Of a stretch of 64,000 bases of DNA, positions 8,621-14,857 are shown piece by piece. The stretch covers positions 2,728,001-2,792,000 of the forward strand of contig NZ_CP073766.1 of assembly GCF_018255755.1 (NCBI RefSeq), written 5' to 3'. Origin of the DNA: Chitinophaga sp. HK235 (lineage in GTDB: Bacteria; Bacteroidota; Bacteroidia; Chitinophagales; Chitinophagaceae). Below the pieces are notes generated by a model. That model did not search any database. It saw only the letters and a program-made list of their open reading frames with translations, and was not told the origin of the DNA. A program made the position numbers and the translations under genes. The first letter of the stretch is position 1; each line of letters opens with the position of its first letter.

Positions 8621-9373
8621 TTAGGCAACAGTCATCTCCTTCCTTGGATTATGTGTCAGCCTGATAACCTTTAAATAAGACAATAACCGGATGATATGAT
8701 ATACCGGATCCACCTCAAACCAACGCCGTCCGAAATTCACAGAAGATGGATGCTTATGGTGATTATTATGATAAGATTCTCCCAGCATCAATACATCCAC
8801 AAACAAGAGGTTCATGGCTGTATTTCGTAACTTGAAATTGATATAACCATATTTGTGTGCAAACCAGTTAACTATCGCTCCGTGAAATGCACCCATCGAC
8901 ACTACAATTGGCAACAACAAATACTGATATGGATTTGTAGCAAACACAACAAAAAACAATACATAAGCTGCAACCCATAACAATCTGGAAAGACTACTGT
9001 TGGCAAACTTGTCAAACCAGATCCACTTTGGCAGATTCCTGGTGTACCGTGCCTCCACTTCCACTCTATTATGGAGAATCTGCTGATATACTGTTCTTGT
9101 ACCCCACATCATCGAAAATATGTTGGACGAATTTGATGGCGAATGCGGATCCAACTCCGTATCTGTATGCGCATGGTGCAGCCTGTGCATAATAGCATAA
9201 GCCCTGGGACTCATATATGATGAGCCTTGTGTGATATAGGTAAATAAAAAGAAAAACTTTTCCCATCCTTTACTCATGGTAAACGCGCCATGAGCGGCAT
9301 ATCTATGTTGAAAGAAAGTCTGAGAGAACAATGAAAGATACCAAATGGTAGCAAAAAAAATAAAGATGGCCAT
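8621..9373 (-). CDS. Acyl-CoA/acyl-lipid fatty-acid desaturase
   Basis: Integral-membrane di-iron desaturase that would introduce a cis double bond (delta-9 type) into fatty acyl chains. The three His clusters are in place: HRYAAH near residue 23, HRLHHAH near 63, and HNNHHKHP near 200, spaced by two hydrophobic membrane hairpins (about 5-20/43-55 and 125-165). It is 250 residues long, normal for short bacterial members. It needs an electron donor that is not in this window. Its position beside an RRM and a cold-shock-domain gene fits membrane fluidity control at low temperature. Confidence 0.9.
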   Translation of the reverse strand: MAIFIFFATIWYLSLFSQTFFQHRYAAHGAFTMSKGWEKFFFLFTYITQGSSYMSPRAYAIMHRLHHAHTDTELDPHSPSNSSNIFSMMWGTRTVYQQILHNRVEVEARYTRNLPKWIWFDKFANSSLSRLLWVAAYVLFFVVFATNPYQYLLLPIVVSMGAFHGAIVNWFAHKYGYINFKLRNTAMNLLFVDVLMLGESYHNNHHKHPSSVNFGRRWFEVDPVYHIIRLLSYLKVIRLTHNPRKEMTVA

Positions 9374-9551
9374 ATTTGAAATTTTTAAAAGAAGCGAGGA
9401 ATAAATCTCAAATATGTCAATAGAATAAATGGAAATATAAAGCGCTACCCAGTGAGTAAGGTTATAAAAGTAGTCTTTTACTTGTTAACAAAATGGTAAA
9501 TGGTGGTTATCCATGGCAAATATGCTCGCTGACCGAACATGCCATCTCTTA

Positions 9552-9598
9552 CTAGTCAATTAAATTTTGATCTTTTAAAAAGTCAAAAATCAATTTAT
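9552..9598 (-). pseudogene. Detached original 3' end of the NUDIX gene
   Basis: On the minus strand this frame reads DKLIFDFLKDQNLID and then a TAG stop. The first three residues repeat the DKL found where the NUDIX gene at 10904-11287 enters the IS256 element. Joining 10928-11287 to this stretch across the 8-bp target duplication restores one uninterrupted frame with a natural charged amphipathic C-terminus. It is therefore the original tail, separated by the IS insertion. Confidence 0.85.
9591..9598. repeat. Target site duplication, left copy
   Basis: CAATTTAT immediately outside the left end of the IS256-family element. The identical 8 bp follow the right end at 10928-10935. Eight or nine bp is the duplication length expected for the IS256 family. 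Confidence 0.9.
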
Positions 9599-10927
9599 GA
9601 CACTATCTCAAAAACTGTGTAAATCATAAAAATCGGGGTTTCGCTCCGATTTTTTAATTTTAAAGCATATACAGTTTTATGAAGACAGAAGATTTTTTAT
9701 CAGACGACTTTCTGAAGCAGTTTAAAACAGCAGATCAGCTAAATAATTTCCTGGCCCAGATTCAGAAGCGGGGCATTGAAAAGATGCTGGAAGGTGAATT
9801 GGATAGCCATTTAGGCTATGATGAGCATGAGCCAAATGAAAGCGAAAATAGCCGTAATGGATACGGTAAAAAGAAGATTAAGACCTGCTATGGTGAATCT
9901 GAAATAAAAGTTCCCAGGGATCGTGATGCCAGTTTTAACCCTATGATCGTACCTAAACGGGAAGGCATGGTTCAGGGCCTTGAAGAGATAATAGTGTCTT
10001 TTTATGCCAAGGGGATGAGCGTGTCTGACATAGAAGAGCAAATAAGAGAAGCCTATAAATTTGACGTTTCGACGGCCACGATCAGCCGCATCACCAGCCG
10101 TGTGACCGAAGATATTGTCGCCTGGCAAAACCGGCCTTTAGAACCAGTTTATCTCATCGCCTGGATGGATGGCATTGTGTTCAAGGTACGGGAGAACAGC
10201 AAAGTAGTGAACAAAACCATCTATATCGCTGTGGGCCTAAAGCGGGATGGCCTCAAAGAAGTCCTGGGAATGTGGCTGGGGAAGAATGAATCAGCTGCCT
10301 ATTGGATGACTGTACTTACAGATCTGAAGGCCCGTGGCCTGGAAGATATTCTAATAACGGCCACGGATAATCTTAATGGCTTTACTCAGACCATCAAATC
10401 GGTGTTCCCACAGTCTGCTACTCAGGTTTGTGTCGTACACCAGATACGCAACAGCTGCCGTTATGTAGTCTGGAAAGATAAAAAGGAGTTTACTACGGAC
10501 ATGAAAGATGTTTATGCAGCACCAACCAGACAAGCTGCCATGGCGGCTCTTGACGCCCTTGATGCTAAATGGAGTACAAAGTATGCATACGCCATCAAAA
10601 GCTGGCGCGAAAACTGGGAAGACCTCACTGTCTTTTTTGACTTCCCCATGGAGATCAGACAGATCATCTACACGACCAATCTCATCGAAAATCTGAACGG
10701 TAAAATTAGAAAATATACCAAAAACAAGCTATCCTTCCCTACTGACGAAGCTGTCCTTAAATCTGTATACCTGGCTTTGCGGGAAGTGTCAAAAAAATGG
10801 ACCATGCCCATTAGAAACTGGGGCATGATCCTAAATCAGTTTTTAACTATTTTTGATAAAAGGGTGAGAATCTAACCTTTAATTTGATCCCCGATTTTTA
10901 AGTTTACACACTTATTGAAATAGTCCC
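9599..10927 (+). mobile_element. IS256-family insertion sequence, intact
   Basis: A 1329-bp element bounded by imperfect 25-bp terminal inverted repeats (9599-9623 and 10903-10927, matching at 20 of 25 positions, both beginning with G and ending in GTGTAAA). Just inside each end there is also a shared AAAAATCGGGG. It is flanked by an 8-bp direct repeat and holds one complete transposase gene. Intact ends, duplication and frame all suggest a fairly recent insertion. It lies inside the 3' part of a NUDIX gene. Confidence 0.95.
9679..10875 (+). CDS. IS256-family transposase (mutator type)
   Basis: A 398-residue DDE transposase. The N-terminal part (about 20-140) contains the family motif GELDSHLGYDEHE and FYAKGMSVSDIEEQ. 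The catalytic core shows the first Asp in WMDGIVFK, the second Asp in ATDNLNGF, the C/DxxH motif as CVVHQIRNS, and the Glu in TTNLIENLNGKIR. Length is normal (about 400). The start codon at 9679 lies 56 bp inside the inverted repeat. A small hairpin (AATCGGGG and CTCCGATT around 9632-9654) precedes it and may block transcription from outside. Confidence 0.96.
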   Translation: MKTEDFLSDDFLKQFKTADQLNNFLAQIQKRGIEKMLEGELDSHLGYDEHEPNESENSRNGYGKKKIKTCYGESEIKVPRDRDASFNPMIVPKREGMVQGLEEIIVSFYAKGMSVSDIEEQIREAYKFDVSTATISRITSRVTEDIVAWQNRPLEPVYLIAWMDGIVFKVRENSKVVNKTIYIAVGLKRDGLKEVLGMWLGKNESAAYWMTVLTDLKARGLEDILITATDNLNGFTQTIKSVFPQSATQVCVVHQIRNSCRYVVWKDKKEFTTDMKDVYAAPTRQAAMAALDALDAKWSTKYAYAIKSWRENWEDLTVFFDFPMEIRQIIYTTNLIENLNGKIRKYTKNKLSFPTDEAVLKSVYLALREVSKKWTMPIRNWGMILNQFLTIFDKRVRI

Positions 10928-11287
10928 CAATTTATCAACTTCAGAGATTTTCTCTTTATCGGAATATTTTAACCATTTGAAATTTTCTATTTCTGAACAT
11001 TCTTTTAACGCTCCTTTGTAATTTGCCGTGTAGCAGGTCATTTTCACATAAACACCATCCGGGTGACTGTCTGCCTGCGCTTCAAATGTTCCTATAAATT
11101 TTAGCGTTTTCGCTTCAAGTTCAACACTAAGTTCTTCTAAAATTTCGCGACATAATGCTTGTTCATCATTTTCTCCATGTTCTCTTTTTCCACCTGGAAT
11201 ATAATACTTCTGTTTTCCGAGAGATTTTGTAGATAATATTGACTTATTTTTAATTTCTATCCAAGCGAGTTTATCAATTATTTTCAT
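10904..11287 (-). CDS. NUDIX hydrolase with an IS-derived C-terminus
   Basis: MutT-like hydrolase acting on nucleoside diphosphate derivatives. ATG 11287 (MKIIDKLAWIEI) has an AGAAAGAA ribosome site; codons further upstream to a TTG are not needed. The Nudix box GGKREHGENDEQALCREILEE is present and complete except that the final Gly is Ser. The last seven codons (GTISISV) and the stop lie inside the IS256 right inverted repeat, replacing the native ending that survives at 9552-9598. The lost part is a terminal helix, so the protein may still fold. Expression and activity are uncertain. Confidence 0.8.
   Translation of the reverse strand: MKIIDKLAWIEIKNKSILSTKSLGKQKYYIPGGKREHGENDEQALCREILEELSVELEAKTLKFIGTFEAQADSHPDGVYVKMTCYTANYKGALKECSEIENFKWLKYSDKEKISEVDKLGTISISV
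10928..10935. repeat. Target site duplication, right copy
   Basis: CAATTTAT directly after the right end of the IS256-family element, identical to 9591-9598. It is also part of the NUDIX reading frame (minus strand, codons for D-K-L). Confidence 0.9.
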
Positions 11288-11458
11288 ATAATTCTTTCTA
11301 ATGTAAAATAAAAACGCCTTGTAATTTAACAACAATTACCTTTCATCAAACAGATTTTTATACTGGTCTACTTTCGCATATTGAGCTTTGCAGTGAATCA
11401 TGCATTTATATTTTCAAAAGACCCATATCTCGTGAGAAGAGCATATTATCAACAACAA

Positions 11459-11491
11459 AACGTGATACCTGCTTTCCACTGATATCACGTT
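11459..11491 (-). terminator. Rho-independent terminator of the TlpA remnant
   Basis: Nine-bp perfect stem (AACGTGATA at 11459-11467, complement at 11483-11491). In minus orientation it is followed by a T-rich stretch (TTTTGTTGTTG). It lies 18 bp after the TlpA stop codon. Confidence 0.7.
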
Positions 11492-11508
11492 CTGCTGTAA
11501 GCTCGCTC

Positions 11509-12418
11509 TTAATATGCCTTGCTCAAGGCTTCATTCAGTTTCTGAACGGTTGTGTCCTGACTTGGCCTTGGGGCGTTGTTATCAAATATTTTTCCATCTC
11601 TGCCAATAATAATATAATGCGGAACACCACTAATATTAAATGCCTGGCCTACCTGACTTCTAAATCCGCCGGTGGACAAAACATGTACGCCTTCAATTTT
11701 GTCTTCTGCAATCGCCTTTTTCCATAGCGTTTCCCGATCATCAATACTTACATAAAGAAAAACCACGTCTTTATTGTCTTTAAACCGGGCATGCAATTTA
11801 GGGCTACCTTCTTTCATTTCATATCTGCAGGGACTGCACCAGCTGGCCCAGAAATCCATGTATACTACTTTACCGGCGAAATCTTTTAGCGTCACATCTC
11901 TACCATTCACATCCTTGAGGGTGAAAAACGGCGGCACGCGGCCTACGTTTGTTTTGGTAAACCTGTTGTAAGTATCCAACATCGACTTAGCATCTTCGGC
12001 GGTGGCATATTGCGCTACATATTGGTCCACCAGTGGTTTAAATACCTCCACGTCTTTGCTCCTGTCAAGTCCTCCTTCCAGTAGGGTACGTAAAGTAATA
12101 CTACGGATCCTGCCTGTGTAGTTTTTTTCTATCACATGATACTTAAATGCTGTTCGCTCCTCTCTGGACATGGTACTGTCTATGGCTTTCAGGGATTTCA
12201 GCTCTTGTAACATCAGGAAATCCAGATAGCTCTGCGTAATAAAACCCAGGTACGCCCGATTAGACAGTAACTGATCATCCACGGTGATATTGTTGGCCAG
12301 GCTCCAGTAATTATCCGGAATAGCGGCCGATAATTTCCGTTCTCCGAAATTTTTTAAGTGAAAAGGCAGAAAGAGATCTCTGGATCGTTTCGTGTATAAA
12401 AAGTTAATCGACTGCTCC
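11509..12418 (-). pseudogene. TlpA/thioredoxin-family thiol-disulfide reductase, 5' truncated
   Basis: The C-terminal half is a good thioredoxin-like domain of the TlpA/ResA type: PPFFTLKDVNGRDVTLKDF, then VVYMDFWASWCSPCRYEM with the CSPC active site, and VPHYIIIGRDGK. Upstream there is part of the usual helical N-terminal region (YWSLANNITVDDQLLSNRAYL), which continues as an open frame to about 12418 without any start codon or signal peptide. There it runs into a sigma-factor gene in another frame. GTG 12282 could start a cytoplasmic 257-residue form, but that would leave a periplasmic enzyme without an export signal. I therefore call it a truncated gene left by a deletion. Confidence 0.75.
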
Positions 12419-12599
12419 TTAAACTGATAAAGACTTCCTGTACCACATCCTGGGCAACCTGTTCCTGCTGAATAATGTCATAGGCTGTCTGGTACAGCTT
12501 TTTCCAATAACGCTTATACAGCTCAGCAAAGGCCTGCTCATCATCGGCCTTCACCAATGCAATCATCTCAATATCACTGAGGCTTGAAAAAGTGGTCAT
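12354..12599 (-). pseudogene. ECF sigma factor (RpoE type), 3' truncated
   Basis: The first 60 codons are a clear ECF sigma-factor N-terminus: LVKADDEQAFAELYKRYWKKL, then DIIQQEQVAQDVVQEVFISL, which is the region 2 core. After ISL (about position 12420) similarity stops; the frame reads 21 unrelated codons to a TAA, and the other frame becomes a TlpA-like protein. Region 4, needed for -35 recognition, is absent. In Bacteroidota such sigma factors head sigma/FecR/SusC/SusD loci that often end with a TlpA protein, so a deletion between the two ends of such a locus explains both stubs. Confidence 0.85.
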
Positions 12600-12994
12600 A
12601 AGGTTATCTACCCTTAAGTTTAGTTAAAATCAACTTCAATATTATAGATTATAATTGAAACGCAGGTATTCGAAGTTTAAATACGCCACAGCCCTTCGCT
12701 GCAGATGACGATACTCCTGGTAACCAAATACAACGTGACCGTATACCTTTGTTGTAACACCTGCCGGCATATCTTTCAAATTGAGACTGGTCCAGTCCTG
12801 ACTACAAACTAAATTAGATCAAAACCAATTCCAGCTTTAAAAGCTCCAATTTTGTTTCAACTTCACCTATCTGACTCCACTTAACATTAGTCAAACACAA
12901 TACGGACAAGCACTTCAGGACAGTGTAGGTTAGCATAATTTATTCATTATTCTGCCTACCTTTTCTTTACAAAACTTTACGACAAAAAACAGAA
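12600..12994. other. Gap with one possible coding remnant
   Basis: No intact gene. On the minus strand 12642-12818 is an open stretch of 58 codons without a start, reading WTSLNLKDMPAG and then VFGYQEYRHLQRRAVAYLNF. Its composition (regular aromatic and charged residues) is protein-like, but I do not recognise it. It may be the tail of another truncated gene. The rest is AT-rich and featureless. Confidence 0.3.
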
Positions 12995-13025
12995 AAGCCT
13001 TGTAGAATCTGATTCTACAAGGCTT
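12995..13025. terminator. Perfect 15-bp hairpin
   Basis: Arms 12995-13009 and 13011-13025 (AAGCCTTGTAGAATC and complement) with a 1-nt nominal loop. It stands 36 bp from a fragment of tRNA-Lys 3' end, the same arrangement as the terminators near 14700 and 17500, so it probably descends from the terminator of a tRNA copy. Confidence 0.65.
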
Positions 13026-13060
13026 GAATTACCTAAGAGTATTTCTCTTTACTCTTGGCG

Positions 13061-13076
13061 GTGATCCCGCTGGTAC
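13061..13076 (-). repeat. tRNA-Lys 3'-end fragment, copy 1
   Basis: Sixteen bp matching the 3' end of the intact tRNA-Lys (17521-17536) at 15 of 16 positions, in the same orientation; the mismatch is in the T-stem. No other part of a tRNA adjoins it. Such fragments are typical attachment-site leftovers of elements that integrate at tRNA 3' ends. Confidence 0.6.
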
Positions 13077-13117
13077 AAATCACCATTGAATTCATTATGA
13101 TGATCCAAAAAGATTTA

Positions 13118-13756
13118 TTAGATCTTAGTTAGGGTATCACTGTTTTTACCGGGAGGTAGCGCCATCATGGCCAGTATTTTATTCCCTTTAAGAATCATCA
13201 TGATGCCATAGGCCGTGGTTGCAGATGCACACCCGATGCTTATGACCGGTGTTGTCACATATGTTGGATATCCTTTGCTGAGCAATACAAATCCTACTAT
13301 AGCAACCATGCAAACAAATACCCCCATAAAGTAATCAAACTTACGATTAAACACTTTTGCTAAAGGGAAAAAATGTATGCCAACAATTAATGCAATGCCA
13401 GGGATGAACCAGTTATCATGACCGGTATTTGCCAATACATTTTTCATTACTAATATTCCAACACCCTCGGCTATAAAAATAATAGTAAACCTTTTGCTCT
13501 TGGTTTTCTCATCGCCATTTACAACAACAGGTTCTTCGGGTAATTTTTTAGCCGTGGAATGAAACTTTGCATAAAAAACTAAACCCAATAAAACTATCAG
13601 GGTAAACAAGACTCCTATAAGCCAATAATCTCGACCATACAGTGTTACCTCACCAATTATCATCCACCCTATAGTAAATATAATCATAAATGATAATCCA
13701 CCTAAAACACTTTCAAGCTGGCTTTTGGGGCTATTCGCCATTGTCGGATAACTCAT
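13118..13756 (-). CDS. Membrane protein of unknown function, six TM segments
   Basis: A 212-residue integral membrane protein. Hydrophobic segments lie at about residues 18-37, 46-64, 91-108, 115-132, 140-160 and 168-186. There is a basic, hydrophilic loop after the second segment (about 65-90, KKLPEEPVVVNGDEKTKSKR). No catalytic motif is visible, and I do not recognise the family; related DUF-type membrane proteins of similar layout occur in Bacteroidota. It lies between two tRNA-Lys 3'-end fragments, hence probably on acquired DNA. Confidence 0.75.
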   Translation of the reverse strand: MSYPTMANSPKSQLESVLGGLSFMIIFTIGWMIIGEVTLYGRDYWLIGVLFTLIVLLGLVFYAKFHSTAKKLPEEPVVVNGDEKTKSKRFTIIFIAEGVGILVMKNVLANTGHDNWFIPGIALIVGIHFFPLAKVFNRKFDYFMGVFVCMVAIVGFVLLSKGYPTYVTTPVISIGCASATTAYGIMMILKGNKILAMMALPPGKNSDTLTKI

Positions 13757-13869
13757 TGTAAATATTTAAATTATTAATAATTCTCATAAATATAATGAGA
13801 AAAGAAAAATCTCACACCATTACCATGTTTCTCCACTTCCTTCCGTATGCGGAGTCCAGACAACTAACC

Positions 13870-13877
13870 TATATTTG
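13870..13877 (+). promoter_or_regulatory. Putative -7 promoter box for the NTF2-like gene
   Basis: TATATTTG, a full match to TAnnTTTG, ends 20 bp before the start codon at 13898. Confidence 0.45.
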
Positions 13878-13897
13878 CTGCTTACAAACAGTAGTAT

Positions 13898-14263
13898 ATG
13901 TCAGTACCAAACGAACTGGAATTCATTGCTCACAAATGGTTCGAAGCCTTCAATGAACATGACCTGGAAAAATTATTATCCCTGTACCACGATAATGCGA
14001 TACATTACAGCCCGAAGTTGAAAATTCGGCAGCCAGCTACGGGCGGCCTTATCAAAGGCAAGGAGGCACTCCGTGCCTGGTGGCAGGATTCTTTTGAGCG
14101 ATATCCTCACCTGCAATATACCTTGCATACGTTAATCGCCAATCAGGACCGGGTATTTATGGAATATCTCCGTCAGGTGCCCGACGAAGAGGATCTGCTG
14201 GTAGGAGAAGTACTGGAGATAAAAGACGGCATCATTACTTCTTCCAGAGTGTATCACGGGTAG
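13898..14263 (+). CDS. SnoaL/NTF2-like protein
   Basis: A 121-residue small alpha-plus-beta barrel protein. The family pattern is clear: N-terminal helix with WFEAFNEHDLEKLLSLY, the strand DNAIHYSP, then GKEALRAWWQDSFERYPHLQY and a final curved sheet (RVFMEYLRQV, GEVLEIKDGIITSSRVYHG). Members are polyketide cyclases, isomerases or orphan binding proteins; the cavity chemistry cannot be read here. It has its own promoter-like box and overlaps the end of a convergent globin remnant by 10 bp. Confidence 0.85.
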   Translation: MSVPNELEFIAHKWFEAFNEHDLEKLLSLYHDNAIHYSPKLKIRQPATGGLIKGKEALRAWWQDSFERYPHLQYTLHTLIANQDRVFMEYLRQVPDEEDLLVGEVLEIKDGIITSSRVYHG

Positions 14264-14520
14264 GCGGTTAAGGAATATAGGGGCCTCCCGGTTCGCCCCA
14301 TCCCCCAGCTTGGCATGGGTTGTTCTTCGTTCATTTTCAGCTCCGTTTCGTTGGAGTTGACAACGGCAATACGGGTGCCCCATTCCAGATAGCCCACAAA
14401 GGCGGAGCGGAATTCAGGATCATCGAGCAGATTCATTTCATCGGCCGTTTCCACTAGCAGCTGTACCCATCTTTTACGATGCTGTTCTGTAAGATGCTTC
14501 CCAATTGTTTTTGTATCATC
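14254..14520 (-). pseudogene. Group II-like truncated hemoglobin, 3' fragment only
   Basis: An 88-codon open frame without a start codon, preceded by an in-frame TAA at 14521. It reads IGKHLTEQHRKRWVQLLVE, DPEFRSAFVGYLEWGTRIA and PMPSWGMG. This matches the C-terminal helices of group II-like globins, where a Trp in the RxRW motif and the LEWG segment recur. The N-terminal half, including the proximal His region and B/E helices, is missing, so it cannot bind heme properly. It lies between two tRNA-Lys 3'-end copies and was probably cut by an integration or deletion event. Confidence 0.65.
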
Positions 14521-14684
14521 TTAAAATGTGAGTTCTTTCGTACTGTAACTTAGTCCTAAAACCATTTACTGATAAGCATCTACCAGAAAAATGGATACAC
14601 TAAAATTAAAACTGTTTTATGTATCCTTTTTTGTATCCTTTCAAATTCGTTTGATATGGTTTACCTTTCTATGGTACAAACAGA

Positions 14685-14718
14685 AAAGCCGCTTAAATCC
14701 TACGATTCAAGCGGCTTT
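14685..14718 (-). terminator. Hairpin beside tRNA fragment copy 2
   Basis: Ten-bp perfect arms (AAAGCCGCTT at 14685-14694, complement at 14709-14718). It lies 22 bp from the second tRNA-Lys 3'-end fragment, on the side where a tRNA terminator would stand. Confidence 0.6.
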
Positions 14719-14740
14719 AATATGCTTTGATTTTTTTGTT

Positions 14741-14756
14741 GTGATCCCGCTGGGAC
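14741..14756 (-). repeat. tRNA-Lys 3'-end fragment, copy 2
   Basis: Sixteen bp identical to the tRNA-Lys 3' end at 17521-17536 and in the same orientation. Beyond a 4-nt insertion (aaaa) the T-loop sequence CTCGAACC resumes at 14761, so the fragment covers roughly the acceptor arm and T-loop with a small insertion. Nothing upstream resembles the rest of a tRNA. Confidence 0.65.
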
Positions 14757-14857
14757 AAAACTCGAACCTTTTTATGTTTGATTTACGAAAATTGGCCGAA
14801 ATGCGCTAATTCTCCCCAAGAACAGGGCAGCCCCTTTTGCATGCGCCTTTCGCCAGC

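Noticed and set aside
12282..12282. GTG start giving a complete 257-residue TlpA protein
   Set aside because: It would lack any export signal, and the open frame with TlpA-like sequence continues upstream to the sigma-factor junction, so truncation is the better reading.
14591..14809. A 72-codon frame beside the second tRNA-Lys fragment, considered as an integrase remnant
   Set aside because: The translation is Phe/Leu-rich without tyrosine-recombinase motifs and runs through the hairpin and tRNA fragment.
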